64,000 bases of DNA from Ramazzottius varieornatus (GCA_001949185.1 BDGG01000002.1:2370467-2434466); one strand, 5' to 3'; shown: positions 23,431 to 35,310, counted from the stretch's first letter. The notes: generated by a model not told the origin, from the letters alone. Program-made: numbers and translations.

Positions 23431-24222
23431 TAGAACGCCACCTTTTACTGTTGTTTCCACCGCTGAAGCATTGACGGAAAACAACCAAACTCCGATGATG
23501 GCGCCATCTAAGCTCACAACTCAACCGTCTTCTCAAGTGATACACAGCCGAAATTTCTGGCAGTCTTCGAGAGCAATTCTCAACAACCCAACTGACCGAT
23601 TTGACTAGGTGTAAGGATAGTTTAACAAAATTTTCCTTAGAAACAAAATAAAATCAGAGTTAATGAACCATTCATGATAAGCAAAAGTGGATGATTTTTA
23701 TTTGGGCATGTTGAGGTTGTCTGATCGCATCGATGGGTAACGTCGGTACAGCTAGACTCGAGGTGGTGCACAGTCTGGATGTGATACCAAGGAGGAAGTG
23801 ACGGCTCGGTACATCAGCCTTCCACCTGTTCCTCTGAGCTGCACCGGTCCCGTTAGAGACCCCAAGCAAAGTCTTTGCCCAGTGTTGCAATGGAATGGGT
23901 GTCCGTCGTAGTGTCTTCGTCAGAAATAAGCTGGTGGTATCCTGTTGATATGTGAGCAGGAGAACACGAATAGTAAGTTTTATCAGGTGTGAACGACTTT
24001 TCCCCAAACAATTATTTGTTCTGAGCGTTTTGACGGCTTGTGCCGGCATGGCCGGCGTCGTGGCTGTTACATTTTGTGCGAGAATGTCTCGGTTCTTTAC
24101 AGACGGAGCAAGCATGGATGTAGTCACTGGGGCAAGGTTCCTTGGTGCACTAGCCACGGTTACAACGGTCACAGTTATCGTAGTCCGAGACATGGTCTGT
24201 CAGCAAGGGCTGGTCGTGGCCC

Positions 24223-24985
24223 TCAGTCACGTGCAACCACGTTTTTATGTTCGTGGTCACGTGACGTCGTAGAGCTGATCGGGCAAGTGCGATGTTTGGT
24301 GTCTGTATGGATAGTGGACCACAGTTCGAGGTTCTTAGGTTGACAAGTAGCCATAGTTCGAAGCCTTGCGTCGTAAGCCAGCCATTTGCCGACAAGGTAT
24401 CCGCGATCGGGATGCGCTAGTTCGGCCATGATGTTCATGTAACTTGTCATTGGAAGAGCCAGCGCGGGGTTGACCGTGATGCGGTATGCCATGAAGATGA
24501 AGAAACACTCCACAAACTCGGCGAAGAAGAATACTCTACACCCTTTATCGGCTGATTTTATGACCAGCTTGCCGGTCTCTGCATTGAGATTAGTGTGCCA
24601 TGGGCCTTCTGTTTGCCGAAACCCCCGATACGGTTATCCTCCGTCAAGTCGCTAATTTTTATGTACTCGCGCTCGTCGAACAGCAGTTTCAAAAGGCTCT
24701 TCTTGACAGGACGCAGGTATGGTGAGTCACAGTGATTCGTAGTCAGCCTTACGGAACTTCCGAATTCCCAGGCGCTCGTGTAAGGGTGTCTTATTTGCTA
24801 CGGCATCGTTGTTGAGTTCATGGGAGGAACCCTCATCGCTGCTTGGCTCGACGGTGATGGCTATGAGATCGGTCTCTGGTTTTGCGGTTGGAACTTTGTT
24901 GGAAGACCCAGAAGTTGATGGTTGAGAATTTTGGGTACTAGCGATAAGGACGGAAGTGCCTTTAGTTGATCCATCACATGGTCAA
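24223..24985 (-). pseudogene. Decayed Gag-like ORF of a retroelement (DIRS/LTR type)
   Basis: Minus-strand reading gives pieces in different frames: a Ser/Thr-rich start (about 24960-24735, ending ADYESL and a stop), then RPVKKSLLKLLFDEREYIKI, then FVECFFIFMAYRITVNPALA with MTSYMNIMAEL, WLAYDARLRTMA and LELWSTIH. The order (short Lys/Leu helix, an aromatic W/F-x-E-x-F-x-x-[FY] helix, P, YxxIM, then W-x-x-YD-x-x-[FL]R) is what I know from Gag-like ORFs of animal retroelements. Two frame changes without good introns argue for decay, though a spliced host-like gene cannot be excluded. Open frame continues at lower coordinates to about 23672 without recognisable content. Confidence 0.45.
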
Positions 24986-25953
24986 GTTGGTCTTCCTTCG
25001 TTGCACTGTAGATGGGTGTGCTAGGACCACCTCGGAGTGGACTTTGGGCGGTGGAGGTGTACTGAACCGTGAGGTAGATCCTTTACCTTTAATGCGGTGT
25101 CTCCGGTTTGATGATTTGGCTTTCTGGGTGTTACGATTGACAGGTTTGAAGTGGGTAAATATCGTTGTTTCATTGGCGGCGGCGTTTGAGGAGAGACGTC
25201 GTTGCCGACCACGTGTCGAAACGTAGGGAGGTATGTTGTAAAAAAAGGGTAATAAATGTCCAGCGAGAAATGAATAATGAGAATGTATTCAAATTATTCC
25301 ACGGGATATCGAGCAGCAAGAAACAGATATGGGTAACTTAATCACATCGAAAAGCAGATATGACAGATCATTAAGATTTCACTCAAGATGTAACTAGATC
25401 GGACGTCGTGGTCAAGCTTTGCTTCGACGCAGTGAAGGCTCGACAAAGCCTCTTGTGTTTGTTAGGCACAAACGAGATCTCTCTGGCTGTAGTATCCAGC
25501 CAGCAACTAAGAAATTGCCTGACCCGACGTCGTGGCCGAGCCTCGCATCGACGTGGATAACCACTCAGCGTAGGCGACTGGTATTGGTCGGAAATTGATA
25601 AAATCGTGAGATGCAAAGAGCGCGAATGAAGTTGTGTATGAAGAATGTTCCGTCGAGAGAACTTCGTGAACATATTCATGCGGCACAATCTCTACCGGAA
25701 AGCAGGAGCAGTTAACAGTCGGCCATGGCGAGTAAGAGGATAGAGTTAGCGAACAAGGAAGTACATTGAGCTGACCAGCAAGAGTACGGGCATGCGGCGC
25801 ACGTGTACATTGCACCGCATACACGTATCAGAACAGTCCAGGGAAAACACCATGTCCGGTCGGGTACTTACAGGAAGGGAAAACGCTTCTCATTCAAAAA
25901 CATTAACCACAATTATCGCTAAAGACAATACTTTTCAAATTTCTCGTGTTCTG
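24986..25953. other. Intergenic; imperfect direct repeat
   Basis: No gene recognised. Two similar 31-base stretches, at 25393-25423 and 25524-25554, share gacgtcgtgg..agc.t.gc.tcgacg. The region may be part of the decayed retroelement next to it. Confidence 0.35.
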
Positions 25954-27452
25954 CTAGACGGTTTTCCGCCTTGTGCTCTCTGTCGGTGGGAGGATGCCAG
26001 TGAGAAAGAAGGTACTGTTGTCCGAGCGAACGGTCCTCAGTGGATCTTTGGGATCCATAGACGGCGGAGCAAACAGAGATCCTCCAGCGAACCCAACTCG
26101 GCAACATTGTATCCATTCCACGTGCCACTGCGAACAAGAAAAGAAAATCGGTGTAAACCATTGAATCAGTGAATTTTCGACTCGTGAAAACTGAGTTTAT
26201 TACCTCGAGATCGTACTGATTCGACTTCTTTGCTATACCAGCCATGACGTAGCCGCTGGCGCAGTACGTGATGATGTGCTGTACGGAATCCTTCAGAGCA
26301 AAAAAAGCTGCTAACGTGCTTTATTAATTTATTCTTCGATTAGGATGAATCACTTTATATTTTTCTGAATTACATAATACTCCCAGTACTGGTCGTGAGT
26401 CGGCATGTAGTAACAACTGGTGTAGTCAATGTAATATCCCGTCGGGGCTCTGCAGCATTTGTAGATGTTAGTGTCGTCCAGTCCTCTGCGACTAACGAAG
26501 AACTGCAGATCGTTGTCCCACAAGCCTGAAATATATTGCTGGAGTAGATAGCCTAAAAGCCATCACAGCCAGCATTCTGCTGACTTCAAGTGGTCGCAGA
26601 CAACGACGGTGCGGCTAATGATTGCACCATCTCAAAGCGTACTCGGATAAACGCATCCGTCAAAATTTGTACCTGTTATAAAGGTGTTGATGGTCGCCAG
26701 TACGTTAACAGGGGAGAAGCAGAAGAACTGCTGTGTGTAGTTCCGAATGTGACAGCTACACAACAAGCATTAATGCGGTTGTTTGCCGACAATGGTTGAA
26801 TTGACGCAGCCATGACAAGAAATTTTCAGCGCAGCAACGTTATCAACTGTTAAATATTTTGCAAACTTCCGGGTTTACTTTGGATAGAATGGATACAACC
26901 CGTTGGTTGGAGGCTTGTAGGGAAACCTACAGATCGCAAATGAGCAAAGCGGGTTACATCATTTTGAATCAAAACTGTGATAGCATCGCTTACATAAACT
27001 TGCACCACAGCACTTCAATTTTCTGATAGTCGTTGACAAAGTCCCTAAATAAAACAGCCTTAGATCGTACGGAGAATTCAGACTCCAGGATGTGGACCAC
27101 GAAGTGACTTTTTGTTCAGTACTTGGGTATCGGCGGGCCATTGTTACCTCATCAGCAGTTACTAAAAGCCTCTGGGGTGCCAAAACTTTAAAACCGATTA
27201 CAGTCCGGTCGCTCAAAAGTGTACACATTTTTCGATTTCAGTTGGGGTTAGCCCGAAAATTGGTATGCAGTGCAGTGCGGTGAACGTGGAGCCGGTTCGA
27301 ACTGAAATCGAAAGGATAAGTACACATTTCGAGCGACCGGACTGTATTGACCAATAGCGTTATTTGGCAATGGTCCGGGTAATGGGCCGCCGAAACCCAC
27401 TTACTGTATTCCAACAGCTGCTTCTCCGTCCAAGCACTCCACGTGCCATTTT
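25954..27452 (-). CDS. Dermatopontin-like secreted protein (5' end unresolved)
   Basis: Four minus-strand exons are supported: 27452-27405 (KWHVECLDGEAAVGI), 26525-26374 (LWDNDLQFF..IYKCCRAPTG..QYWEYY), 26290-26204 (DSVQHIITYCASGYVMAGIA..NQYDLE) and 26127-25954 (WHVEWIQCCRVGF to a stop). The alternation of W-x-V-x-C/CCR blocks with C-x-x-G-x-V-x-x-GI blocks is the dermatopontin repeat; the family consists of secreted extracellular-matrix or lectin-like proteins. The last three exons join in phase 0. The first exon ends in a phase (two leftover bases) that does not fit the next, so at least one exon between 27.4 and 26.5 kb is missing from my model; a candidate is 26929-26883 (PYKPPTNGLYPFYPK). 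The signal-peptide exon was not found. Confidence 0.6.
27201..27344. mobile_element. 144-bp MITE with CAGTCCGGTCGCTC terminal inverted repeats
   Basis: Ends read CAGTCCGGTCGCTCaaaAGTGTACACATTT..CGATTTCAGTT and the matching inverse, arms of about 45 bases. TA flanks both sides (27199-27200 and 27345-27346), the Tc1/mariner target signature. It lies inside an intron of the dermatopontin-like gene. Confidence 0.85.
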
Positions 27453-28618
27453 CTGCAACAAGGAATGCACAATTGCAAGGATGAATATCGACGTCACGAA
27501 GCAGTACAGCATGGTCAGTTGTTGATTGGTACCTGCCAGCTCCAGCGGGTCCACTGTTTGCGTGGAGGGTCTGTATGATCGTATCACCCGAACCATATGA
27601 TAAATAAGTACCATAATAACGATTCGTCGGACTGACCGTTGACAGATTAATCACGTGAATTACAAAATCAAGCAAATATCTGAGGGATAAATGAGATCGA
27701 TAGGGAGCATGAAGGTTCATCTTTCCGAACAGTATATCCTACTGACGCACTTCGGGGTGTGAATTGAAGCTTGTCGTCCGCAAGGCTGATCCACCGACCG
27801 ATTACGAGTAACAATAAAGACCGGCAAGATCGTCAAAGTGGTCTTCTTCTTTACGACTGTGAGGTGCGTCGTGCATCCGAAGCGCGCTTACATTCTTTTA
27901 ATGTCACGTAGTTTTGAGATAATGATGAATGATAAAGACCAATGCCACGTTTTCTGAAGAAAAGAGTGCCCGACGAACCGCAGTCACAGAGATGCGCTGT
28001 GCAGAAGTCGTAATCGTGGTCATTGTCTTCCGTGTGTCCGCCTTCCACACTGTTCAACTTAGCAGGTGGTGTGCCGATGGCAGAAAGTACCGGTTCTGAT
28101 GAGCAGATGGTAAAGTGACGCTGCTTATCTTCTTGCTGTGACTTACCGCATTCGGTGACAGTTACAGAAACTCGGTCGAGATATTGCACGGGGATCGGCG
28201 CACCCTAGGGATTGGCTTGGATATCGGTCGAGCACCGTCTCACCATCGTACCAGGCTCAGGTCGAGGTTGGCTTGTCCATTGACAACGAAGCCGCTAGGT
28301 GAAAGCTGAAAGCCCATTCGGCTTTCAGCTTTCACACTTAAAGTATATGGCAACCTTCAGCCAGCGAAAATTCCAAAACAGAGCTTGACGCTAACAGCAA
28401 ATTAAATAAGGCGAAAAAAGTTCCCAAATATTCCTACAGCTCTTCAGATCAGACAGCAAGAATTTTTGAGTTTTCTGACATTGTCCGGAAGATGGTATAA
28501 TCGCCGAAATTCAAGAAACGCTAAAAATATTGTCTAGACCTGTTGTCCAGACCTTCCCCCACCGAACTTTGCTTGGGTAAGTTGGGTTTACTGGTATACA
28601 TTATGACGTGTGTTGCAG
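27453..28618. other. Intergenic; unclassified minus-strand open frame and a perfect hairpin
   Basis: A minus-strand frame at 28189-27851 (112 codons, four Cys in FCTAHLCDCG) contains a gtaagt donor and may include a real exon, but I recognise no family. A perfect stem-loop lies at 28300-28336. Confidence 0.35.
28300..28336. repeat. Perfect stem-loop, 16-bp arms
   Basis: GTGAAAGCTGAAAGCC, then CATTC, then the exact inverse complement. Not followed by a T-run. Possibly the core of a small inverted-repeat element. Confidence 0.8.
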
Positions 28619-28732
28619 CAAGCTTCACAGACGATTCCGGCTTCCGCTTCTTACTGACGGACCTTCTACGGAAGTATGACGGAGCCCGTATCATGGCTGG
28701 CATTCTTGACCTGGACTGTGAGTTAATCTGTA

Positions 28733-28858
28733 CACGCGCCTGCCCTAAATGTGGGGATGGGCAGAAACGTGGGAACGGAGCGAAAGCGGTANNNNNNNNN
28801 NNNNNNNNNNNNNCCACATTTTTGTCCGTTTCCACATTTACTGTAGGGCAGGCGCGTG
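28733..28858. mobile_element. MITE with CACGCGCCTGCCCTA terminal inverted repeats, interrupted by an assembly gap
   Basis: Left end CACGCGCCTGCCCTAAATGTGG, right end its inverse with four extra bases; TA on both sides (28731-28732, 28859-28860). The run of N in its middle suggests a hairpin or repeat that the assembly did not resolve, so the true length is unknown. Confidence 0.75.
28792..28813. other. Assembly gap (22 N)
   Basis: A run of N of unknown true length, inside the inverted-repeat element. Confidence 1.
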
Positions 28859-29953
28859 TACAAGTTTCAAAGATCAGGCAGCTGTTTTATAGCCCATTGC
28901 GAAACCCGCATTTCTTGCTTGCAGTTACGCTATCTATGCCCCCGGGCCTCAGTTCCTTCCACGTAAGGGCCACTGTTCTGACCAGTGCACAGCCAGGACG
29001 GTATGTTCATTAATCCTTTCCCGCCAAATTGTGATATTAAGTTTCTGTATTTACGGCTGCCAGTCAAACTAACCAGTGTTTGCAGATTCCAGCCGACGGA
29101 ATCAATATTTTCAGTGCTGGGTTGCATATGCACACTCGAGGTACTCGACGGATACCGAGATGAGCAAAAAGAACCGGGTCCAACGTGCTATATGCACAGC
29201 CGGGTGACACCTACGTTGCGTTTCTTCTAGGGAAAAGGGGCATAGCCAGGCATTTCAGGGGATCGGAAGAAATTCTGCCTCCTATCGGCATGGACCTGAA
29301 CTACGACATCAACTACCAGGGACCGAAGCCAGTTTTGCCATACTGGAAGTTCCTTCCCGTACGTCATTGACTACTTCAGGCGCTAATATATTTGTACTCC
29401 CCACATAAATTTTCTTTTCAGGGGGACCGACTGGTCGTTGAGTGTAACTTTACTACCGCAGCTGTCACGCAGCCTATATTCGTAAGAATTTTCCGGGAAT
29501 GAACGTACAGATTCTCAACGGACCATAACGACCAATCCTGCTTTTTTATCAGGGTGGGGAAGGTACGATGGAAGGGATGTGTCTCGTGTTTCTGGCCTAC
29601 TATCCAAAAGTCGAACTGAGTAGTTGTGGTTCCAACTTCCGTATCAAGGATCACATGGATTTCATCGGAATGACTCCTCAGAAGTAAAAGTCGATCGGGA
29701 ATGCGTTCAAAGCTGCGTAACGGAATATTGTTTTTAGGATAATCGATACGGGCATTCTTCCACCAATGCGTGTGGAAACTGCAGCCAGCCTTATCTACGA
29801 TCAGTCAAACGAAAAGCATAAACAGAAATACTTGCAGTATTGAAGGACCCCGTCACGTCGTACTTTACCAGCCAGACGTGGGACGAAAAGAACGCCCAGC
29901 CTCTGGGAGATTTCTACTCTGCCAGGACGTACAGCAGCCTGTGCTTTGCCAAT

Positions 29954-30585
29954 GTAAGACAAACGATGGAACAGGTTTTTCAACCAGACACAATGCTGGA
30001 TATCTGTTCGTAACATCATCCGCGTCCCCGCAGTCTTTGCCGACGTGTTCTTCACAGGGTAGCATCAGTGTCATCAACAACGACAAACCACCCACGATCG
30101 CACCTTTCGTCTACCCAGCTTTGGTCAATTGCTAGTCCACGTTGGCCGCATGCTGCCGTCGAGAAATTCGATGTCAGGAACATGAAAACACGCCCTTCTG
30201 AAAGGCTTTCGACGTTGTACCGGTATAATTTTGATATGTCACCCTGCACGGTGCACGCAAAAGCATAAGAGTGCAAAAGCATGATGACACATTATTTACA
30301 CCTTATGTTTTATCAGCAGAGTAATTACGCAGACTGACAGCTATTGTAACGCCACTTTACAAAAGGTTTCAGCCGGCAAGCAGCACCCCTTGGCCGCCTT
30401 TCAAAAGGTTGTCAAACTATCTATTACTTTTTAAAAATGAAAAAGGCTTTGTTGACAAATCAACCTTCGGGCTAGACTTTAGCCGTAACTATCGATATAT
30501 CCAGGCGCGAGAAAAAATACCCTTCGACATCTTTCAGTCGACCCGTTCTCGTCAGGCCCTCGTGCGAACGATCACGCGGTAAGCT
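29954..30585. other. Intergenic between the broken and the intact monooxygenase copy
   Basis: Presumed promoter and 5' UTR of the intact gene. No coding exon seen. Confidence 0.4.
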
Positions 30586-33500
30586 ATGACTCTTTACTGG
30601 CTCAGAGTCTTCCTCGTAGTTTTCGGGCTGGTCAGCCGGACACTTGCAATTGAACTGGACAAAACACAGATACTGGGAAGCATGGCCAACCCTCAGCTCA
30701 GTCCGGCGTGCACCGGAGAACAGAGCACGAACCTCCTTCTTCAATGGGGGACCAACGATTCTCACATCGAAGTCCAGCTGACTTATCCAACGGTCGGATG
30801 GATGGCCATGGGACTCTCACCTGATGGTGGCATGAACGACTCGGATGTTCTTTGGGGTTATGTCAACGATACCACCAACGCAGTCATCATCCAGGTACAC
30901 AACATGCGGTACAGTAGTCTTTTCGTACTTTTGAGCTTCTACGTTATGGAAGAATCGGTTTTTTTCTGTTCAGGACCGTTACTTAGTGGCCAACTTGGAC
31001 ACAATGACAGTGAAACTGGTGCCGGACACACAACAGGACTGGCGAGCTGTGACTGGTAACAAGAATGCCACGCATACGGTTCTTCGAGCTGGGCGGAAAT
31101 TGGTCACCGGTGATACTCTTCAGGACAGACCGTTCACTGTAGGTTTCCCTTACGACAACGCTGTTAATCAAACTTGTGGAAATTAAAACTGAATGCGATG
31201 ATTTCCACAGAATATGGCGCAGCCAGTCATATTTTCCTTCAGTCGGAAGCCACCAAATCCCGACAGTGTCCATATCAAGAAGCACGACTTTGCTAGCTGG
31301 ACCCGAGTCACGTTCCTTCAAGATAAACCTGCGGCAGCAGCTGCAGCCATCAGACTCAATCGAATGCAGCACTTGTCGTCCGAACTGGGAGATCGCGGTC
31401 CATGTGTGGAGTGGGGAACCAACAGCACGCACATCGAGGTACAACTGACGTACCCCACGCTTGGCTGGATGGCATTCGGTCTTTCTCCGAACGGCGGCAT
31501 GAACAATGCCGATGTACTGTGGGGATACGTCAACGATACAAGCAACGAAGTCGTCATCCAGGTAGGCTGAGCTGATGTTAGGAAACTTCCTATCGGATAA
31601 CATTGATAGACCAGCGAACAAAATGTACAAGATCAGCTCATCGAGTGGCGCACGTTCCCAGCCAATAACAATCAAAGGTGCGTCACTGAGGATAACGATA
31701 TTGTACATCAGTTTTGTTTGCCAGCCTCCAAATAACCATCAGCAAAGTACGAAATAAGGAACTAATTAATGTTTCTCAGGATCGATTCTTGACAGTCAAA
31801 ATGGACCAGACACCGCCCGTTCAGCTTCGTCTGGACGATCAACAGGACTGGATAGCCATTGGCGGAAGTAAGAACTTATCTCATACGGTTCTTCGAGCTG
31901 CTCGTCAACTTGCGACTGGCGACAGTATGGATAGGCCTTTCACGGTGAGAATGTTCGGATATCGGTATCCGTCAGGGTAGGGTGAACGTGTTTTTCTGAA
32001 TCATAGAATTCTGATCAGCCAGTTATCTTTTCGTTCCACAACAATACTCCCGAGTTTTTCAACGGACCGTTTAAAAAGCACAGCTTCAGAGGCGCGACTT
32101 CGGTGAACTTCCTGAAAACCTCTGAAGTAACTGCAGTCGACGAGCCGGGTTTCGTTCTCATCCAAAGGCATGGCTCACAGAAGATAGTCCTCAACCAGAC
32201 CAAGGAACTAGTGGATCTGTTGAGCGATGTGGGCAGCCCAAAAAACCCGACGATTGAATGGGGCACCAACGACACCCACATCGAAATGCAGTTGACATAT
32301 CCGACTAGAGGGTGGTTGGCTTTGGGTCTATCACCTGACGGCGGTATGGACGGAGCAGATGTTTTGTTCGGATACATCAACGATACCACCAATGAGGTGG
32401 TCCTTCAGGTACAGTTCGTTCGGAAATTTCCTTACATAAGTACATTTTCCAGAGAAATTTCGCGTTTTCCAGGATCGGTCTTTGATGGCCAGTTTGGAAG
32501 AGATGATGGTGAAACTAACCTTGGACAAAATACAGAACTGGAAAGTTGTCGGCGGAAGTAAGAACGCGACCCACACGGTGCTGAGGGCGTGCCGGATGCT
32601 CAGAACCGGGCCTTTCACGGTTCGTTGCGTACAGCACCGTGAAGTGTTTCCTTGCTAGAAAGTGCATTGTGCTTTCAGGGAGAGGACCAGTTTGTCATAT
32701 TTTCGTATAATCGAGAAACTCCTGACAGTATGGATGGACCAATCCAGAAACACCATTTCAGGGGTGTGGTCACGATGAATTTTTTGAACACGACGCCACC
32801 CGTTCCGAAGACTCTCGCGTATAAGGAAATTCCTAGCCTGAACACAGAAGTTACCAAACAGCTCGACTTTCTGATGGACAACGTAGGTCGACGACTCATA
32901 ATCCAGTACTGTAAGAGTGTTTTGACCCTGTTCGAACGAGCCTCCGATCCAATATACTGACCATATAACTTCTGGGATCAGTCCTGATTCGCTACAGAGC
33001 ATCTTGGGTGCATTTTGGGTTCAGTAAAGGTTCATATATGCGACATATATGTCTATGCAACATGAATATTACATACAGGAACCATACATGAACCCGTTAT
33101 GTGATAGTCATGTTGCATAGACATACGTCTATGCACTCTCGTTTTAATTCCACAGAGAACTATCGAAGGAAATGCAGACACGAACTACTACTGCAAAATG
33201 ATTCCAATTCCGCTACTTGATAAGAAGTATCACACAATCGCGGTAAGAACTTTTAGTATCTGTCACTGGTATTACAGTACGGTGCACTGTCCTCTTTATG
33301 AAAGTTCGCTCATGCGAATGATCTGGTGGAAAGAGAGAACGATTTCAATTTTCTTTGTTTTGTTCTACTGTAGACGCAACCTGTTGTCAATACAAACAAT
33401 ACCAAGTTCATCCATCACATGCTGATGTATGCTTGTGCCAGCAAGCTACCTGAAGAAATCACCAAAGTGACGTTCTTTGACTGCGGTCCCACGCACCCAG

Positions 33501-35310
33501 ACTACGTCATGCAGCACTGCCAAAACCTGTTGGGTGCTTGGGCAATGGGCTCTAAGGTACTGTATGTCTATCAGCAAGATTTTTTGAAGTGCCTCCCGAA
33601 AAAGCTACCGTTTTTTCGCAGCCTTTCCGTATGATCTATTAATAATGAGACGTGTATTCAGCCTACGGAATACTATCCTGAGGATGCCGGCTTGCCTTTC
33701 ACCACGGAAATGTCGGGCATGCATATGATACTGCAGATCCATTACAACAACCCAGAAAGAGCGCGTAAGAATTTTCCAAGGTTGAACGAAGGCTGATACT
33801 GAACTCTAAATTTTCATGTGGTTGCAGGATTTGTGGATGACTCGGGTTTTAGGTTTCTGCTGTCAGAAAAGCTCAGAAAGTACGACGCGGGAGTAATCAT
33901 GGCTGGCGTATTGAGCTTCGACTGTAAGTGTGTGGTTTCCACAGGGCTAACTGATCTGATCCGGATCAACGTTCACGACTCCATCTCCTTTGCAGTCACG
34001 ATGACCATTCCTCCTGGACAAACCAGCTTCCGTCTTCAGTCTCAATGCTCGGACCAGTGCACTGCCGCAGCTGTAAATTCATCACACATATACATACTGG
34101 CTTGAATATTCACAAACCCCAGATTTTCGCTCAGCTTCCATCGGACGGCATCAACATCTTCAATGGCATTCTCCATATGCACACACGAGGTAACAGAAAG
34201 AGGTGATTTTTTCAAAGCTTCTGCCAGTGGTGATGAAGGTTCTTGTCTGCAGCTGTTTTCTGTTTCAGGGAGGTCCGCCGTAGCGCGGCACTTCCGAGGG
34301 AGTCAAGAGATTACTCCGCCCATTGTGAAGAACATGAACTTCGACTTCAACTACCAGACGTCGCAAGCGGTGCAACCAACCAGGAAGTTCCTACCGGTCA
34401 GTCAATAGAACACGAACAATGGACATTTTGCGGCATACGAATATAGTCAAATCCTCGAGGTGATATACCTCATTGCAGGGTGATCGTGCGGTACTCGAAT
34501 GTACCTTCTCGACCGTCAATGAAACGCAACCCGTCTTTGTACGTTCTGCTCGATTCTCCTGGATTTTACCAATGTAACTCCTTGTACGTATGTCTTTGAT
34601 GGATTTTAGGGAGGAGAGTCCACCCGGGAGGAAATGTGCCTGGTCTTCCTCTTTTATTATCCAAAAGTGGATCTGAACATGTGCGGGTCGCGTTACAAGG
34701 TGGAAAAGTATCTCGACGCGATCGGTCTGAGATCCAACACGTAAGTATCATCCTCCAAGAACGTCATAGGTTCTCACCAGCAGAGACCTGTATCGAAAAG
34801 TAACTTGACTGTGAGCGATGCTCTTCGTTCGGAAGGTTGATGAGAAGGCGGTACATCACTCAAACTTCGAACGAAACCATGGCTCATGTGTTCATGCCAA
34901 GCATGAAGGAGAAGGAAATGTTACGGTACAAGAATCTCATCGACACTCTGAAACGACCCGTCAGAATGTATTTGGGGAGCCAGACGTGGAGCGAGCAGGA
35001 TGCTAAGCCCTTGCAAGACCTGTATTCCAGCTATTCCAAAGGAAGTTACCACGGTATCTGCAAGCGACAGGTGTGTATAAAAGTTTTGCAATTCTTTTGT
35101 GTGGAGAGCCGGGAGCTGTGTGTGACAACACCTCTCTATCTAGTGGAATTCCAGCCTCGTTCTGGTCGACAAAGTTCCAGATATCCCGCCCTATGTTGAA
35201 CCTGCCGTCACTTATTGATGCTCTTAAATCTCACTTCCCACTCAATCCACCTTGCTTTTCCTACTGGTTCTGTCTCTTCCGGATAGGTGGATCGAACTAG
35301 TGCAGCGTGA
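30586..35310 (+). CDS. DBH-like (MOXD1-type) copper monooxygenase with three DOMON modules
   Basis: Eighteen exons, starting 30586-30894, 30974-31138, 31211-31561, 31780-31944, 32007-32408, 32473-32619, 32679-32882 and ending 34836-35070, 35287-35310, sum to 2934 nt, 977 residues. A signal peptide (MTLYWLRVFLVVFGLVSRTLA) is followed by three DOMON modules, each on an exon pair, each with EWGTN/QWGTN-x-[ST]HIE-x-QLTYPT, GLSP-x-GGM and DR-[YFS]-L..THTVLRA. Then come the two copper type II monooxygenase domains: HHM (624-626), MHMILQIHY with His692 and His698, LHMHTRG (His781, His783) and the methionine ligand in EEMC (Met857), so the CuA and CuB ligands appear intact. The family hydroxylates amine-like substrates using ascorbate; the substrate here is unknown. 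The last exon (VDRTSAA, stop) is tentative: reading through the gtgtgt donor would end at 35199 instead. A poly(A) signal AATAAA follows at 35447-35452. Confidence 0.85.
31641..31690. repeat. GTGGCGCAC hairpin repeat (monooxygenase intron 3)
   Basis: GAGTGGCGCACG..CAGCCAATAAC..AGGTGCGTCACTGAG; one base changed in the right arm. Confidence 0.65.
33030..33130. repeat. Imperfect inverted repeat in monooxygenase intron 7
   Basis: CATATATGTCTATGCAACATGA and its inverse TCATGTTGCATAGACATACG flank a 40-base loop. It resembles a short MITE, with no second copy seen in the window. Confidence 0.6.

Larger units (their letters stand above)
20724..23671. other. AT-rich gene-poor stretch
   Basis: Almost 3 kb without a supported gene. 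It contains a degenerate copy of the GGGGCCAGTAAA-family repeat (about 22846-22925) and a 102-bp MITE (23329-23430). I see nothing else. Confidence 0.4.
28619..29953 (+). pseudogene. Partial, broken copy of the DBH-like copper monooxygenase
   Basis: Exon-like blocks match the C-terminal half of the intact gene at 30.6-35.3 kb with the same splice positions: DDSGFRFLL..RKYD (28619-28717), FTLSMPPGLSSF (from 28925), INIF..LHMHTRG (about 29083-29140), IARHFRGSEEILPP (about 29231-29358), GDRLVVECNF, GGEGTMEGMCLVF..YYPKV and KIIDTGILPP..SYFTSQTW (to 29953). The DOMON modules and the HHM copper half are absent. Two frame breaks are visible: the CSDQCT block near 28965 is out of frame with its own exon, and a TGA interrupts after KQKYLQY near 29848 while the homologous LKDPV block continues one frame over. 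A MITE with an assembly gap sits in its first intron. An assembly error could mimic one of these breaks, but hardly all of them. Confidence 0.75.

Noticed and set aside
27851-28189. 112-codon minus-strand frame with several Cys
   Set aside because: A gtaagt donor lies inside it and no family or start context is visible; kept only as an unclassified note.
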